From: Bacteroidales bacterium
GTDB lineage: Bacteria; Bacteroidota; Bacteroidia; Bacteroidales; Muribaculaceae
Direction: 5' to 3'
DNA: 64,000 bases
NCBI GenBank assembly: GCA_015061085.1
Contig: SUXG01000002.1
Span: forward strand, 1 to 64,000
The position numbers were made by a program, and so were the translations under genes. Positions 52,957-62,187 of the stretch are shown here, in pieces. The notes beneath the pieces are model-generated. The model was given only the letters and a program-made list of their open reading frames with translations, searched no databases and was not told where the DNA came from. Numbering within the stretch: position 1 is the stretch's first letter; every line of letters starts with the position of its first letter.

Positions 52957-54126
52957 ATGAATAGTTTCGTGTATGATATTCCGGTCAAGGTCTATTTCGG
53001 CCAAAATCAGTTGCACCACCTTGGCGAAGAATTGACCAAATATGGTCGTCGTGTGTTGCTTACCTATGGCGGTGGTTCGATAAAGCGTATCGGCCTCTAC
53101 GATGAGGTGATGAAGCAGCTCAATGAGGGCGGCTTTGAAGTGTATGAACTTTCGGGCATCGAGCCTAATCCTCGCATCGAGTCGGTGCGTGAGGGTGCTG
53201 AAATGTGTAAGCGTCATAACATCGACGTGTTGTTGGCTGTCGGTGGTGGATCAACGATTGACGCAACCAAATTCATGGCTGCCGGTGCTTGTGTAGATCA
53301 CGATCCGTGGGATTTCCTCAGCGAGAAGTGGGCTCCGATAGAAAAAGCTTTGCCTATCATCTCCATCCTCACTCTGTCTGCCACTGGCTCTGAGATGGAT
53401 AGCGGTGGCGTAATCAGCAATCCAGAGACACAGGATAAGATAGGCCGAATGGCTCCACCGATGTTGCCTAAGGTGTCGTTCCTTGATCCTACAGCTACAT
53501 ACTCTGTCAGCAAGTTTCAGACAGCGTGTGGCGCTGCTGATATGATGTCGCACATTTTGGAGGTCTATTTCAATATGGAGCAGGATCTCTATATGCTCGA
53601 CTGCTTTATGGAGGGCATGATGAAGACTATCATTCGCTACACTCCGATTGCAATGGAGCAACCCGACAATTACGAGGCCCGTGCCAACCTAATGTGGACA
53701 TCTTCATGGGCAATCAATGGTTTTGTCGATGGTGGTAAACGTCAAGCTTGGAGCTGTCACCCGATAGAGCATGAACTATCTGCCTACTATGATATTACTC
53801 ATGGTCTGGGATTGGCTATCGTTACTCCACGTTGGATGGAACACTGTCTCGACGAAACCAATGTCAGCAAGTATGTGCAGTTTGCAGTCAATGTCTTTGG
53901 CGTCGATGCGTCATTACCACCTATGCAGATTGCTCGCGAGGGTATCAGCCGATTATCTAATTTCTTCTTCAAGACGCTCGGTTTGCAGAGCACTCTGTCG
54001 GAGATAGGTATCGACAGAACACACTTCCCGATTATGGCTCGCAAGGCTTGTGGCAAGGGTGTGCTAAAGGGTTTCAAGCACCTTGTCCCGGCTGATGTGG
54101 AAAAAATCTTCGAAATGAGTCTATAA
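52957..54126 (+). CDS. Iron-containing alcohol dehydrogenase (butanol dehydrogenase-like)
   Basis: 389 residues. Group III alcohol dehydrogenase of the YqhD/BdhA type: the NAD(P)-binding GGGS appears in LLAVGGGSTIDATKF, then LTLSATGSEMDSGGVISN; metal ligands lie in AADMMSHILEVYF, HPIEHELSAYYDITHGLGLAI and PRWMEH. It interconverts aldehydes and alcohols, often NADPH-dependent. Stands alone; the preceding 150 bp have no clear consensus promoter. Terminator at 54145-54188. Confidence 0.93.
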   Translation: MNSFVYDIPVKVYFGQNQLHHLGEELTKYGRRVLLTYGGGSIKRIGLYDEVMKQLNEGGFEVYELSGIEPNPRIESVREGAEMCKRHNIDVLLAVGGGSTIDATKFMAAGACVDHDPWDFLSEKWAPIEKALPIISILTLSATGSEMDSGGVISNPETQDKIGRMAPPMLPKVSFLDPTATYSVSKFQTACGAADMMSHILEVYFNMEQDLYMLDCFMEGMMKTIIRYTPIAMEQPDNYEARANLMWTSSWAINGFVDGGKRQAWSCHPIEHELSAYYDITHGLGLAIVTPRWMEHCLDETNVSKYVQFAVNVFGVDASLPPMQIAREGISRLSNFFFKTLGLQSTLSEIGIDRTHFPIMARKACGKGVLKGFKHLVPADVEKIFEMSL

Positions 54127-54144
54127 TCTCGAAAAATATTAAAT

Positions 54145-54188
54145 AACAAAGGAGTGGGTTGTGCTACGATTCGCTCCTTTGTTGTTTT
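54145..54188 (+). terminator. Rho-independent terminator after the alcohol dehydrogenase
   Basis: AACAAAGGAG (54145-54154) / CTCCTTTGTT (54174-54183), then a T run. The following 54189-54407 is AT-rich with nothing recognised. Confidence 0.85.
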
Positions 54189-54407
54189 AGGGGGTTGATG
54201 AGAAAATAAGAGTGTAAAAAATAAGCAATTTGTTTTGTGGAATTAAAACGAAAAAGGATTTAGATTTGAATTTTAAATTTAGTGTTATGATAATAGAAAA
54301 TTTAGACATATAATTTGTGTTTCTGACAAAGGTTCTGTGGAGGTTTTATGACATTATTTTCAGTTCATACATTAAACGGTGTATTTCATACAATGGGATA
54401 AAAATAA

Positions 54408-54440
54408 TTTGGGCAATCGTTGCAGATAAAGCTAACTTTG
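54408..54440 (+). promoter_or_regulatory. Promoter of creD
   Basis: TTTG (54408-54411), 21 nt, TAACTTTG (54433-54440); the ATG is about 50 nt on. Confidence 0.65.
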
Positions 54441-54491
54441 TCATGAACTAAAACAAATCGCAAAAACAACTACTAAAAACATCAAATCAAC

Positions 54492-55799
54492 ATGAACAAG
54501 AATGTCACTTTCGATGCTAAGCGCTCGGCAATCAAAATCGGTATCATGGCAGTAATAACATTGATTCTGCTAATACCTCTCAGTATGATTAGAAGTCTTA
54601 TTGAAGACAGAGAAATTACGAAGTATGAAATTATCGATGACGTAAAGCGCTCTTATGCCGGATCGCAGATTGTAGATTCTCCGATATTTGATTCTGAAGT
54701 GGTAACAAAAGATGAGAAAACCAATAAGGATAGCACATTGACCTATTCAGAAAAATGTGCACAGGTGGATATTAAGGCTGAGATTAATACCGACGAATTA
54801 CATCGCTCCATCTATGATGTGATTGTCTATAATTCCGCGATCGATATTTCCGGTAAAATTGAAGTGACAGAAAATGCCCTTAAAGCCACAACAAATACAT
54901 TTCTGATAGGGATAAGCGATTTTAAAGGATTGTCGGAAATCCCACAACTCCAATTTGGAGGCAAGAATTACAAACTAAGTAAATATTCTAATCAATTGAA
55001 AGCGGAAGTAGAACTTCCCGAAGGGGCGAAAGTCGGCGACTTTATTGATTTTAAACTCGCCCTGAACTTGAAAGGTACAGAATCGCTGGAATTTAAACCA
55101 TCGGCTAAAGAAACTTCACTGACTATGAATTCAACATATCCGCATCCGAGTTTTCAAGGCGAATTTTTGCCAACTCAAAGAGATGTTAGAGCCGATGGTT
55201 TTAATGCAGCATGGAATGTTCTTGATATCAATATAAATGGCGATGAATATATTGAGAGTGTATCATACAATGAGAGTGCTTACGTAGAAGAAATGTATGG
55301 AAGCAAAGTAAGGTATATGGGAGTGAAACTTGTGAATCCGGCTGACCCATACATGCAAGCGATGCGTTCTGCCAAATTTGGTATTTTGATAGTATTGTTG
55401 GTGTTTGTTGCCGGTCTGTTTGTTGAGTTTATCACAAGAAAATACATAAAGGAGGTGCAATATGCGGTAATCGGTTTGTCGTTAGTGTTGTTCTATTCAT
55501 TATTGCTATCGTTCTCTGAGTTTGTTGTCTTCGGAGTGGCATATATAATTGCGGCATTGATGACTGTCTGCGCATTGACGCTCTATTACCGTGCTATCCT
55601 TAAAAGTCGTAGTGCTTACGTACTCGGACTATTTGTGGCAATGGTCTATGGAGTGAATTATATGCTTCTGCAAATGGAGACATACGCTTTACTTGCCGGC
55701 TCGTTGGTATTGTTTGTTTTGCTTTGCGTTGTGATGTATCTGACCTCTAAGACAAAAAACGGCAATGAGGTATCTATTTCTAATTCAGAAGAAGACTAA
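54492..55799 (+). CDS. creD: CreD family inner-membrane protein
   Basis: 435 residues. One N-terminal helix (IGIMAVITLILLIPLSMI), a large extracytoplasmic domain (about 40-290, with SYAGSQIVDSPIFDSEV and HPSFQGEFLPTQRDV) and five or six C-terminal helices (about 300-420). The family is tied in enterobacteria to the CreBC response and envelope stress; its biochemical role is not known. No two-component system adjacent. A decayed fragment of a second creD lies 3.4 kb downstream. Confidence 0.9.
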   Translation: MNKNVTFDAKRSAIKIGIMAVITLILLIPLSMIRSLIEDREITKYEIIDDVKRSYAGSQIVDSPIFDSEVVTKDEKTNKDSTLTYSEKCAQVDIKAEINTDELHRSIYDVIVYNSAIDISGKIEVTENALKATTNTFLIGISDFKGLSEIPQLQFGGKNYKLSKYSNQLKAEVELPEGAKVGDFIDFKLALNLKGTESLEFKPSAKETSLTMNSTYPHPSFQGEFLPTQRDVRADGFNAAWNVLDININGDEYIESVSYNESAYVEEMYGSKVRYMGVKLVNPADPYMQAMRSAKFGILIVLLVFVAGLFVEFITRKYIKEVQYAVIGLSLVLFYSLLLSFSEFVVFGVAYIIAALMTVCALTLYYRAILKSRSAYVLGLFVAMVYGVNYMLLQMETYALLAGSLVLFVLLCVVMYLTSKTKNGNEVSISNSEED

Positions 55800-55822
55800 A
55801 CGGAATAAATGTCAGTGAATTT

Positions 55823-55861
55823 CAACCTTGCGTGGTAAATACTGCTTACCACGCAAGGTTG
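55823..55861 (+). terminator. Terminator after creD
   Basis: CAACCTTGCGTGGTAA (55823-55838) and TTACCACGCAAGGTTG (55846-55861): perfect 16-bp stem, 7-nt loop. A related hairpin lies at 59237-59259. Confidence 0.85.
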
Positions 55862-55913
55862 ATAGATTTTTATTAAATGTGTGCTCATTATAGCTAACCA
55901 ATAGTTTTGATAC

Positions 55914-56888
55914 ATGAAATATTATTTTGAAAAGTTATTTGTGCTGATTACAGTGGTTGCAATAATTATGTGTAGTTGTTCTGAAAATGGAAAATTGTCA
56001 AACGATGAGGTCGAAAAGAAACGGATGAATTCGGTTTATTATTGGCGAACTGTGTTTTCGCTTGATACAACGGAAGAAGCTTTTCTTGAGAGACACAAAA
56101 TAGATAGAATATATTTAAAAATGTTTGATGTTGCAATAGAGGATAATTATGCGATGGGTAAGCCGGAAGTTGTGCCTATTGCTACAATGCAATTCAAATC
56201 GGCTATTCCAAATGATATAGAGATAGTGCCGGTGGTATATATAACGCTTGATGCGTTGCGTGCTATGTCGGGCAGAGAGTCGGAGTTTGCATCACTGCTT
56301 GTGGAGAGATTGAAGGCAATGATGTCTTATAATAAATGTGGCGAGATGCGAGAGATGCAATTAGATTGTGATTGGACAAAATCGACAAAGAAGATATATT
56401 CATCGTTGTGCTCATTGGTGAAAGAAATGTTGGGAAAAGAAGGGATAAAATTGAGCGTGACCATTCGTCTGCATCAGTTACAAGAGACTCCTCCTGAGGT
56501 TGATAGTGGAGTGCTGATGCTATATAATACCGGAGCATTAAAAGATGCCAAAACAAGAAATTCGATATTAGATGTTGAAGATGTAGAGCCTTATTTAGAC
56601 AGGGCAGATTATTCGCTTGCGTTGGATTATGCTTATCCGGCATTCGGTTGGGGCGTGAAATTTAAAGAGAATGAGTTTGTCGCGATAGTGTCAGATCAAG
56701 ACACAGTCGTATCGAAAGGAGAGCTTGTAAGAATCGAACGCCCTTCGTATAACGAGATTATCTTAGTAAAGCAACTTGTGGAAAAGGCGTTGGGCAAACC
56801 TGAAGGAGGGAATATTTTATATCATTTAGATAATAAACAATTAAAGAACTATACAGAAGATGAAATTAATCAAATATTTGCTTATTAG
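55914..56888 (+). CDS. Lipoprotein of unknown function, possibly TIM-barrel glycosidase-like (DUF3142-like)
   Basis: 324 residues. Lipobox IIMCSC (about residue 21). The mature part starts NSVYYWRTVFSLDTTEEAF and has a run of alternating strands and helices: KIDRIYLKMFDV, IEIVPVVYITLDAL, EMQLDCDWTKSTKKIYSSL, IKLSVTIRLHQL, VLMLYNTGAL, YSLALDYAYPAFGWGVKF. This looks like a beta/alpha barrel with conserved acidic residues at strand ends and reminds me of DUF3142; an actual glycosidase activity is speculation. It overlaps the next gene by 29 bp, so the two belong together. Confidence 0.7.
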   Translation: MKYYFEKLFVLITVVAIIMCSCSENGKLSNDEVEKKRMNSVYYWRTVFSLDTTEEAFLERHKIDRIYLKMFDVAIEDNYAMGKPEVVPIATMQFKSAIPNDIEIVPVVYITLDALRAMSGRESEFASLLVERLKAMMSYNKCGEMREMQLDCDWTKSTKKIYSSLCSLVKEMLGKEGIKLSVTIRLHQLQETPPEVDSGVLMLYNTGALKDAKTRNSILDVEDVEPYLDRADYSLALDYAYPAFGWGVKFKENEFVAIVSDQDTVVSKGELVRIERPSYNEIILVKQLVEKALGKPEGGNILYHLDNKQLKNYTEDEINQIFAY

Positions 56889-59079
56889 TCTCGCAATTAT
56901 CTGTTGTGTAGAATTGTCTTTTGCTTGTTGGTATCCATGGTACACGCCAAAGGGATACTATATGTATCGAGTTTATGCTGATAAACCGGTATTGAATGTT
57001 CATGAAGTGTCGGAATCGGAGGAAAACTGCAAGGAATGGCAAAAAATGACCTCGCAATCTATTCCGATTGAGGATATTGATTCAGTAGTTTATAAAATGC
57101 CGTTGGAAGTCTATGAGGAAATCTGTAAAAGCAAAAAGACTAATGGCGATAACAAATTTTTGGAATGGATAGTAGAGAAAGATACAGCAATACTTGATTT
57201 CTTGCTACTTGCAAAGACCACCGAATTTGTGCGCAATCAGCGTAATTCCCGATGGTACTATCCAACAATGCAACAAGGGGTTAGGATGACATTGGAGGAG
57301 ATTGCCGACAGAGCATTATCAAATAAGGATAAGCGTCTGCATCAAAGGTATTTGTTGCAAGGCATCAGAGCGTTGTTCTCGTTGTCTCGCTATGAGAAAT
57401 GTATAGAGATATGGGATAAAGAAGTGGTTCGTCTTCCGGAAAATAATTTGATGCGTCGGTTGATAAAACCATATATCGAGGGCGCAAAATTTCATAAGAA
57501 GCGATCAGAAAAAGCTGTTGAATTTTTTGCAGAATCCGGTGATGTTGAGTCGATGCTCTATTGCTTGAATCGAATGGGTGAAAAATTGTCGGCAGAGGAT
57601 GCTCTTGGTTTAGTGTGTGAGTATAATCAGAACACCAAGTATGTTGCCAAAACGTTGCAGGATATTGTGCGAAGCATTGAGCCATACGGAGAATTTTATG
57701 AAGAATATTATAGCGATGATTATAACGATAGCGATAGGGAGGAAAAATTGAATAGAATAGAAAAAATGCTGACTCTCTGTCGCAAAATGATCGAAGACAA
57801 AAACACCAACGACAAAGCAATGTGGTACTACACAGCCGCTTTCCTCACTGATATAAAGGGCAACGCTCTGGAAGCATCAGAAATACTGAAGAAGGCAGAA
57901 AAACAGAAAACTTCCGGTTTTATCAGCGAGTCAATAGCTGTGTTTAGAATATATCTTGATGCAAAACTCTCTGTCTATGACAATGCATACGATGCAAAAT
58001 TATTTAGGCAGATTAAGTGGCTTGATCGCAAAATAGTTGGTAATATCAAGACTATACAAACGGATGATAATTCTTGGTTTTGGGCATTAGATAACTGCAG
58101 AAGTTTTTACTATTGGAATGATATGATGCGACGCATTTTGCTTGCTGAAGTATGTCCTCGTATGATAAAAGTCGGCAAAAAGGTTAGAGCTTTACAGTTG
58201 GCAAATATGGCTGACAATCGTCTTGTCAGACTTGTCGATAAGTATTATATATACCATTGGGAAGAGCAGAGAAATGACGATGAAAAAGTCAGAACAGAGA
58301 CATTGTCAATGAAGCTCTATCGCTATTCAAAAGAAGAAAACAATTATCATGATTATAAAAATCATTTCTTTGAGATGATTGATAGTATTGGGGTAGATAT
58401 TGCTATTGCGTATGTCAATAATGTTTATAGCTCAAATAATAAGTTTGATAAATTTCTTAATGCAAGGGGATATATTGAAAAGGACTATTTATATGATATT
58501 GTGGGTACTCAATGTCTAAGAAATATGCGTTATTCAGATGCGATGACTTACTTTGAAAATATTAGCAGCGACTATCAGAATCATTTGAATGTTGTCCTTT
58601 ATTACGATCCGTTTTCAGTGGAGAGAAAAGCGATAAGAAATGGCAATGATTTTCGTTATTCATTTGCACGCGAAATGAATTCGTTGGAAATAAATATCAA
58701 GCGAACCAAAGACCCTAATCGTAAGGCGGAGATGATGTTTAGGTTTGCTATCGGAATTAGAAATTCATTCGGAAGATGCTGGTCTCTTACTCAATACTAT
58801 AAAGGCGAAGAGTTTTATGGCAGAGTGTGTAAAAAGAGAAAATGGCAGAACTATGCTTGTGCTAAAACAGCCATGAGGAAAGCAGAACAACTGATAAATT
58901 CGGCGTTGAAAACAGCGACAGATGATAATTATGCAGCTGATATGCTATATGAATTGAGCAATTTCAAAACTTTGGAAGCAAAATATCCGAATTCAAAGAA
59001 AGCCAAACTTGTCAGAGGAAGATGCGATAATCTTATCGACTATCATGCCAATATCCGAAAATTCACCGGGAATGAGTGA
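56860..59079 (+). CDS. Exported helical-repeat protein of unknown function
   Basis: 739 residues. Signal peptide (MKLIKYLLISLAIICCVELSFA) followed at once by CWYPWYTPKGYYMYRVY, then a long all-helical TPR-like region (about 130-730: LLQGIRALFSLSRYEKCIEI, MWYYTAAFLTDIKGNALEAS, MRYSDAMTYFENI). No membrane segment besides the signal. It overlaps the preceding lipoprotein gene by 29 bp; the pair looks like a fixed two-gene module. A degraded copy of its 3-prime end lies at 61994-62106. Function unknown. Confidence 0.75.
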   Translation: MKLIKYLLISLAIICCVELSFACWYPWYTPKGYYMYRVYADKPVLNVHEVSESEENCKEWQKMTSQSIPIEDIDSVVYKMPLEVYEEICKSKKTNGDNKFLEWIVEKDTAILDFLLLAKTTEFVRNQRNSRWYYPTMQQGVRMTLEEIADRALSNKDKRLHQRYLLQGIRALFSLSRYEKCIEIWDKEVVRLPENNLMRRLIKPYIEGAKFHKKRSEKAVEFFAESGDVESMLYCLNRMGEKLSAEDALGLVCEYNQNTKYVAKTLQDIVRSIEPYGEFYEEYYSDDYNDSDREEKLNRIEKMLTLCRKMIEDKNTNDKAMWYYTAAFLTDIKGNALEASEILKKAEKQKTSGFISESIAVFRIYLDAKLSVYDNAYDAKLFRQIKWLDRKIVGNIKTIQTDDNSWFWALDNCRSFYYWNDMMRRILLAEVCPRMIKVGKKVRALQLANMADNRLVRLVDKYYIYHWEEQRNDDEKVRTETLSMKLYRYSKEENNYHDYKNHFFEMIDSIGVDIAIAYVNNVYSSNNKFDKFLNARGYIEKDYLYDIVGTQCLRNMRYSDAMTYFENISSDYQNHLNVVLYYDPFSVERKAIRNGNDFRYSFAREMNSLEINIKRTKDPNRKAEMMFRFAIGIRNSFGRCWSLTQYYKGEEFYGRVCKKRKWQNYACAKTAMRKAEQLINSALKTATDDNYAADMLYELSNFKTLEAKYPNSKKAKLVRGRCDNLIDYHANIRKFTGNE

Positions 59080-59162
59080 ATTATAAGGCAATGTTAATTT
59101 AGTCAAGCATAAAAAGACTGTGATAAATCAGTAATGGTTGTAGATAATGATGCGCTTAATTT

Positions 59163-59236
59163 ATTATCGCTATCGTTCTTTGAGTTTGTTGTCTTTGGAG
59201 TGATATATATATTTGTGGCATTGATGACTGTCAGCA
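59163..59236 (+). pseudogene. creD remnant
   Basis: 74 bp matching creD 55499-55572 at about 65 positions without gaps, covering part of a C-terminal membrane helix. No open frame remains around it. Confidence 0.8.
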
Positions 59237-59259
59237 CGAGGTAAACCGTATTAACCTCG
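59237..59259 (+). terminator. Relic or functional copy of the creD terminator
   Basis: CGAGG (59237-59241) / CCTCG (59255-59259) followed by CGCAAGGTTGATA-like sequence shared with the creD terminator, where the pair reads CGTGG/CCACG. The T-to-A and A-to-T changes compensate, so pairing is kept. Confidence 0.6.
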
Positions 59260-59300
59260 CAAGGTTGATATGGTTTGTATAAATATGAATAATGGTTTTA

Positions 59301-59339
59301 TAATAGTTGTCAACAAATAGTTGACAACTATTATTTTGT
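59301..59339 (+). terminator. Perfect hairpin, probable terminator
   Basis: TAATAGTTGTCAAC (59301-59314) / GTTGACAACTATTA (59320-59333), 14 bp, then TTTTG. Ends the 55914-59079 module. Confidence 0.7.
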
Positions 59340-59535
59340 TTATTAAGGATGTATTAAGTTAAAGTGTAGATAAAGTGTTAAAATGTCGAATTGTAGTTTT
59401 TTTGAGATGCTAAAATCAATGCTGATAAAAAAATATTAGGTAGATTATAATATTATGTAAATCAGGTAAATAAATAAATTTTCAGAATTATTAACATTTA
59501 TTAACGGGGGGTAATGCTGCGCATAAAATTTTTAG

Positions 59536-59543
59536 TAAATTTG
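59536..59543 (+). promoter_or_regulatory. -7 element upstream of the DUF6562 lipoprotein
   Basis: TAAATTTG; no good -33. Would give a leader of about 140 nt. The rest of 59340-59686 is AT-rich with nothing else recognised. Confidence 0.35.
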
Positions 59544-59686
59544 TGATGTAAATTGTTGTTTTGGTAGTTGCTGACAATTGAATAAAATATAATCATATTC
59601 TGGTTGGTGATTATGAATATACAATAATAATAGATAAATAGTTAGTATGAGATTTAAATTAATATATTAACTTAAAAATTAAACAA

Positions 59687-61825
59687 ATGAAAAAGTACTT
59701 ATTTGCAGCCCTTGGCGCAGGTCTCTTGATGACTTCATGCCAAAGCGACGAGCCATTCGCACCGGGCAATGGCACAGCGCAACAAGTAGCATTCACAGTC
59801 AGTCTTCCTGACGCAGTGTCAACACGTGCAGGTGGCATAAACTCAGCAGCTGGTGGCGTTAGCAACAACGTTGGTGCAAACGTAACGTTCAACGTAGCGC
59901 TCTACCTTATCGGCGGAAGTGAAACTGAGCCTGTATATACTGCATCAGATGTGGTATCTTCAACAGGCAACCACACATCAGCTACATTCGAGCCAACACT
60001 CGTAATCGGTGAACAATATCGAGTAGTGGCTTATGCTAAGTTTGACGATGATACTCTCAATGAAGAGTTGACTGCAATCAATGTAACTCCTGAAATCAAC
60101 AATGAGCAAAAAGACGAGTATTTTGCAAATACTATCGTAACAGCAGCTCCTGAATTGTCAGCAACATTGAAGCGCCCATTCGGTAAGCTTCGCCTTATCG
60201 CTGAAGACTTGCATGAAGCAGAACGTCAATATGGCGCAGAAATCGCAAACGTGGAAGTGACATATCAATACACTCGTCCTACTGTGTTTAATGCGTATGC
60301 AGAACTTTCTGCAACAGATAACGTATATGGCGTATTCGGTGCATACACAGAAGCCGCTCAGACATTTACAGCTGCATACGGCGAATATCAAACTGACACA
60401 AACGATTCACGCACTATCTTTGTTGACTACCTTCCAGTAGATTTGGGCGAACAAATGGTGCCATTCACAGTGAAGGTTACATTCAGCAACGGCAGAGAAT
60501 ACACTCGCGATTTCCGTCAAGATATCCCTGTGAAGCGTAACCACTTGACAACACTCAAGGGTCGTCTCTTCACAATCGATTCAGACTTGACACTCACAAT
60601 CGAAGAAAACTTCGACGGCGAAACAGTTGAAAACTTTGATGAAGATATCGAATGGATTTTTGCTAATGGTGGTACTATCACATTGCAAGAAGATGTTAAA
60701 TTGAAAAAATCATTAATTGTTGCAGAAGACGCAAATGTGGTTTTGAATCTTAACGGACATAACATCGTTACTGAAGTATCAAGCAATGACCTTGAAATCG
60801 GCGATGCAATCATCGTTTACGGTAACTTGACAATCGAAGGTGAAGGTACAGTTCAAGGTAATACACGCGCTGTATGGGCAAGAGGTAACTATGGCGCAAA
60901 AGTAAGAATTAATGGTGGTCACTATATTGGTTCTACTACTGCAGATGCAAAATGCGAAGTTATCTATGCTTCCGGTGATGGTGTAATCGATATTTATGAC
61001 GGTGAATTTGAGGCTGTTAATCAAGCAGAAGGTTTTGCTGCACCACAATATGCTGTTCTTAATCTTCAAGGCAATGGCAAGACAGGTTGCGATATCAATG
61101 TTTACGGTGGTAAATTTAAAGACTTTAATCCATCTGACAACATCTCTGAAAATCCTAAGAAGAATTTCGTAGAAGAAGGTTATACTTCAGTTGAAGCAGA
61201 TGGTTGGTATTTGGTAGGACCTGAAGTTTCTTCATTATCTGCTTTCGAAGAAGCTATCAATAAGGTAAGTTTTGTTAATCTTAACGAAGCTATTGATAAC
61301 GGAAGTAATTTATTTGCCATAAATGGTAATGATGTTGTTATCAATATGAATGATTATATGATTACAGCCGGCGGTCAAGGAACAAATAACTATGCTTTTA
61401 ATGTGATTGGTAGTGATGTTGAAGTTAATGATGTTAATCTTAATGGTGCAGGATTTGCTGTTCTTGATGGTTCAAATGTGACAGTTAATAGAGGCACAAT
61501 TGCAGCAAAGCCCGGAAAATCAGGTCGTAATATGTTCTATGTTGTTGGTAATAGTACAGTGACAGTAAACGAAGGTACATATACATTCGATCGTACATCA
61601 TGCTATTTCGTTTATGTAGAGGCCGGTTCTACATGCTATATTAATGGTGGACATTTCGAAAAACTTTTAGCTAATAATGCATCAAAAGATTCATTTGTAA
61701 ATAATGCAAGTGCAGGAACTGTAATTATTACAGGTGGAACATTCAACGTAGATCCAACTAAATGGCTCGCAGATGGCTACAAAGCTGAAAAGAGTGGTAA
61801 AATTTGGACAGTATCAAAGAAGTAA
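59687..61825 (+). CDS. DUF6562-type lipoprotein with beta-helix C-terminal region
   Basis: 712 residues. Lipobox LLMTSC (about residue 18), then a fimbrillin-like first half of the DUF6562 type (about 25-295: QQVAFTVSLPDAVSTRAGG, FGKLRLIAEDLHEAERQYG, FVDYLPVDLGEQMVPFTVKV, RNHLTTLKGRLFTIDSDLTL). The second half is a right-handed beta-helix-like region (about 320-700) with repeated short turns (LNGHNIVTEVSSN, VRINGGHYIGSTT, IDIYDGEFEAVN, CYINGGHFEKLL, VIITGGTFNVDPTKWLADGY). Likely exposed at the cell surface; perhaps a stalk subunit or adhesin, not shown. First half uses C-ending codons, second half AT-rich ones. Confidence 0.8.
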   Translation: MKKYLFAALGAGLLMTSCQSDEPFAPGNGTAQQVAFTVSLPDAVSTRAGGINSAAGGVSNNVGANVTFNVALYLIGGSETEPVYTASDVVSSTGNHTSATFEPTLVIGEQYRVVAYAKFDDDTLNEELTAINVTPEINNEQKDEYFANTIVTAAPELSATLKRPFGKLRLIAEDLHEAERQYGAEIANVEVTYQYTRPTVFNAYAELSATDNVYGVFGAYTEAAQTFTAAYGEYQTDTNDSRTIFVDYLPVDLGEQMVPFTVKVTFSNGREYTRDFRQDIPVKRNHLTTLKGRLFTIDSDLTLTIEENFDGETVENFDEDIEWIFANGGTITLQEDVKLKKSLIVAEDANVVLNLNGHNIVTEVSSNDLEIGDAIIVYGNLTIEGEGTVQGNTRAVWARGNYGAKVRINGGHYIGSTTADAKCEVIYASGDGVIDIYDGEFEAVNQAEGFAAPQYAVLNLQGNGKTGCDINVYGGKFKDFNPSDNISENPKKNFVEEGYTSVEADGWYLVGPEVSSLSAFEEAINKVSFVNLNEAIDNGSNLFAINGNDVVINMNDYMITAGGQGTNNYAFNVIGSDVEVNDVNLNGAGFAVLDGSNVTVNRGTIAAKPGKSGRNMFYVVGNSTVTVNEGTYTFDRTSCYFVYVEAGSTCYINGGHFEKLLANNASKDSFVNNASAGTVIITGGTFNVDPTKWLADGYKAEKSGKIWTVSKK

Positions 61826-61917
61826 TACCCAAAGATGAAAAATGATATTTGGGAAATAGGCGATTGACTATTTTAACGATTTCATTTTTATTTAAATTAA
61901 TTTTAAACTATTTATGG

Positions 61918-61952
61918 CTGTGTCGCTCTTTATGGAGCGGCACAGTTTTTTT
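61918..61952 (+). terminator. Rho-independent terminator after the DUF6562 gene
   Basis: CTGTGTCGCTC (61918-61928) / GAGCGGCACAG (61935-61945), one U-G pair, then T7. Confidence 0.88.
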
Positions 61953-61993
61953 AGTATCTATTAATCTGTGTTGTCAATTCATTGTAAGGAAAT

Positions 61994-62106
61994 AGAAAGA
62001 AAACCAAGCTTATTTTATGCAGATGCAACAGTTAATCAATACCTATGCCAATTTCCGGGATGCACTTGTAATGAATGAACTACAAGGCAATGTCAATAGA
62101 GCATGA
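61994..62106 (+). pseudogene. Remnant of the 3-prime end of the 739-residue gene
   Basis: Aligns with 58994-59104. In frame it reads KKTKLILCRCNS then stop, against KKAKLVRGRCDN in the intact gene. AATGAATGAACTACAAGGCA here matches AATGAGTGAATTATAAGGCA there, with four differences in 28 over the full block. In-frame stop and shifts show it is dead. Confidence 0.65.
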
Positions 62107-62146
62107 AACATGGAGAGCCTATGAGATATTAGGACCAATTGTTGAC

Positions 62147-62181
62147 AATAACTTAATCTGAGAATTTTTGGAAGTTTCCTT
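62147..62181. mobile_element. Decayed right end of the MITE-like element
   Basis: 35 bp matching 26024-26058, the right end of the 147-bp element, at 30 positions (GAATTTTTGGAAGTTTCC against GAATTTTTAGAAGTTCCC). No left end found nearby. Confidence 0.6.
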
Positions 62182-62187
62182 AAGTTT

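Noticed and set aside
54189-54407. Possible small gene or RNA between the alcohol dehydrogenase terminator and the creD promoter
   Set aside because: No frame, hairpin or -7 element stands out from the AT-rich background.
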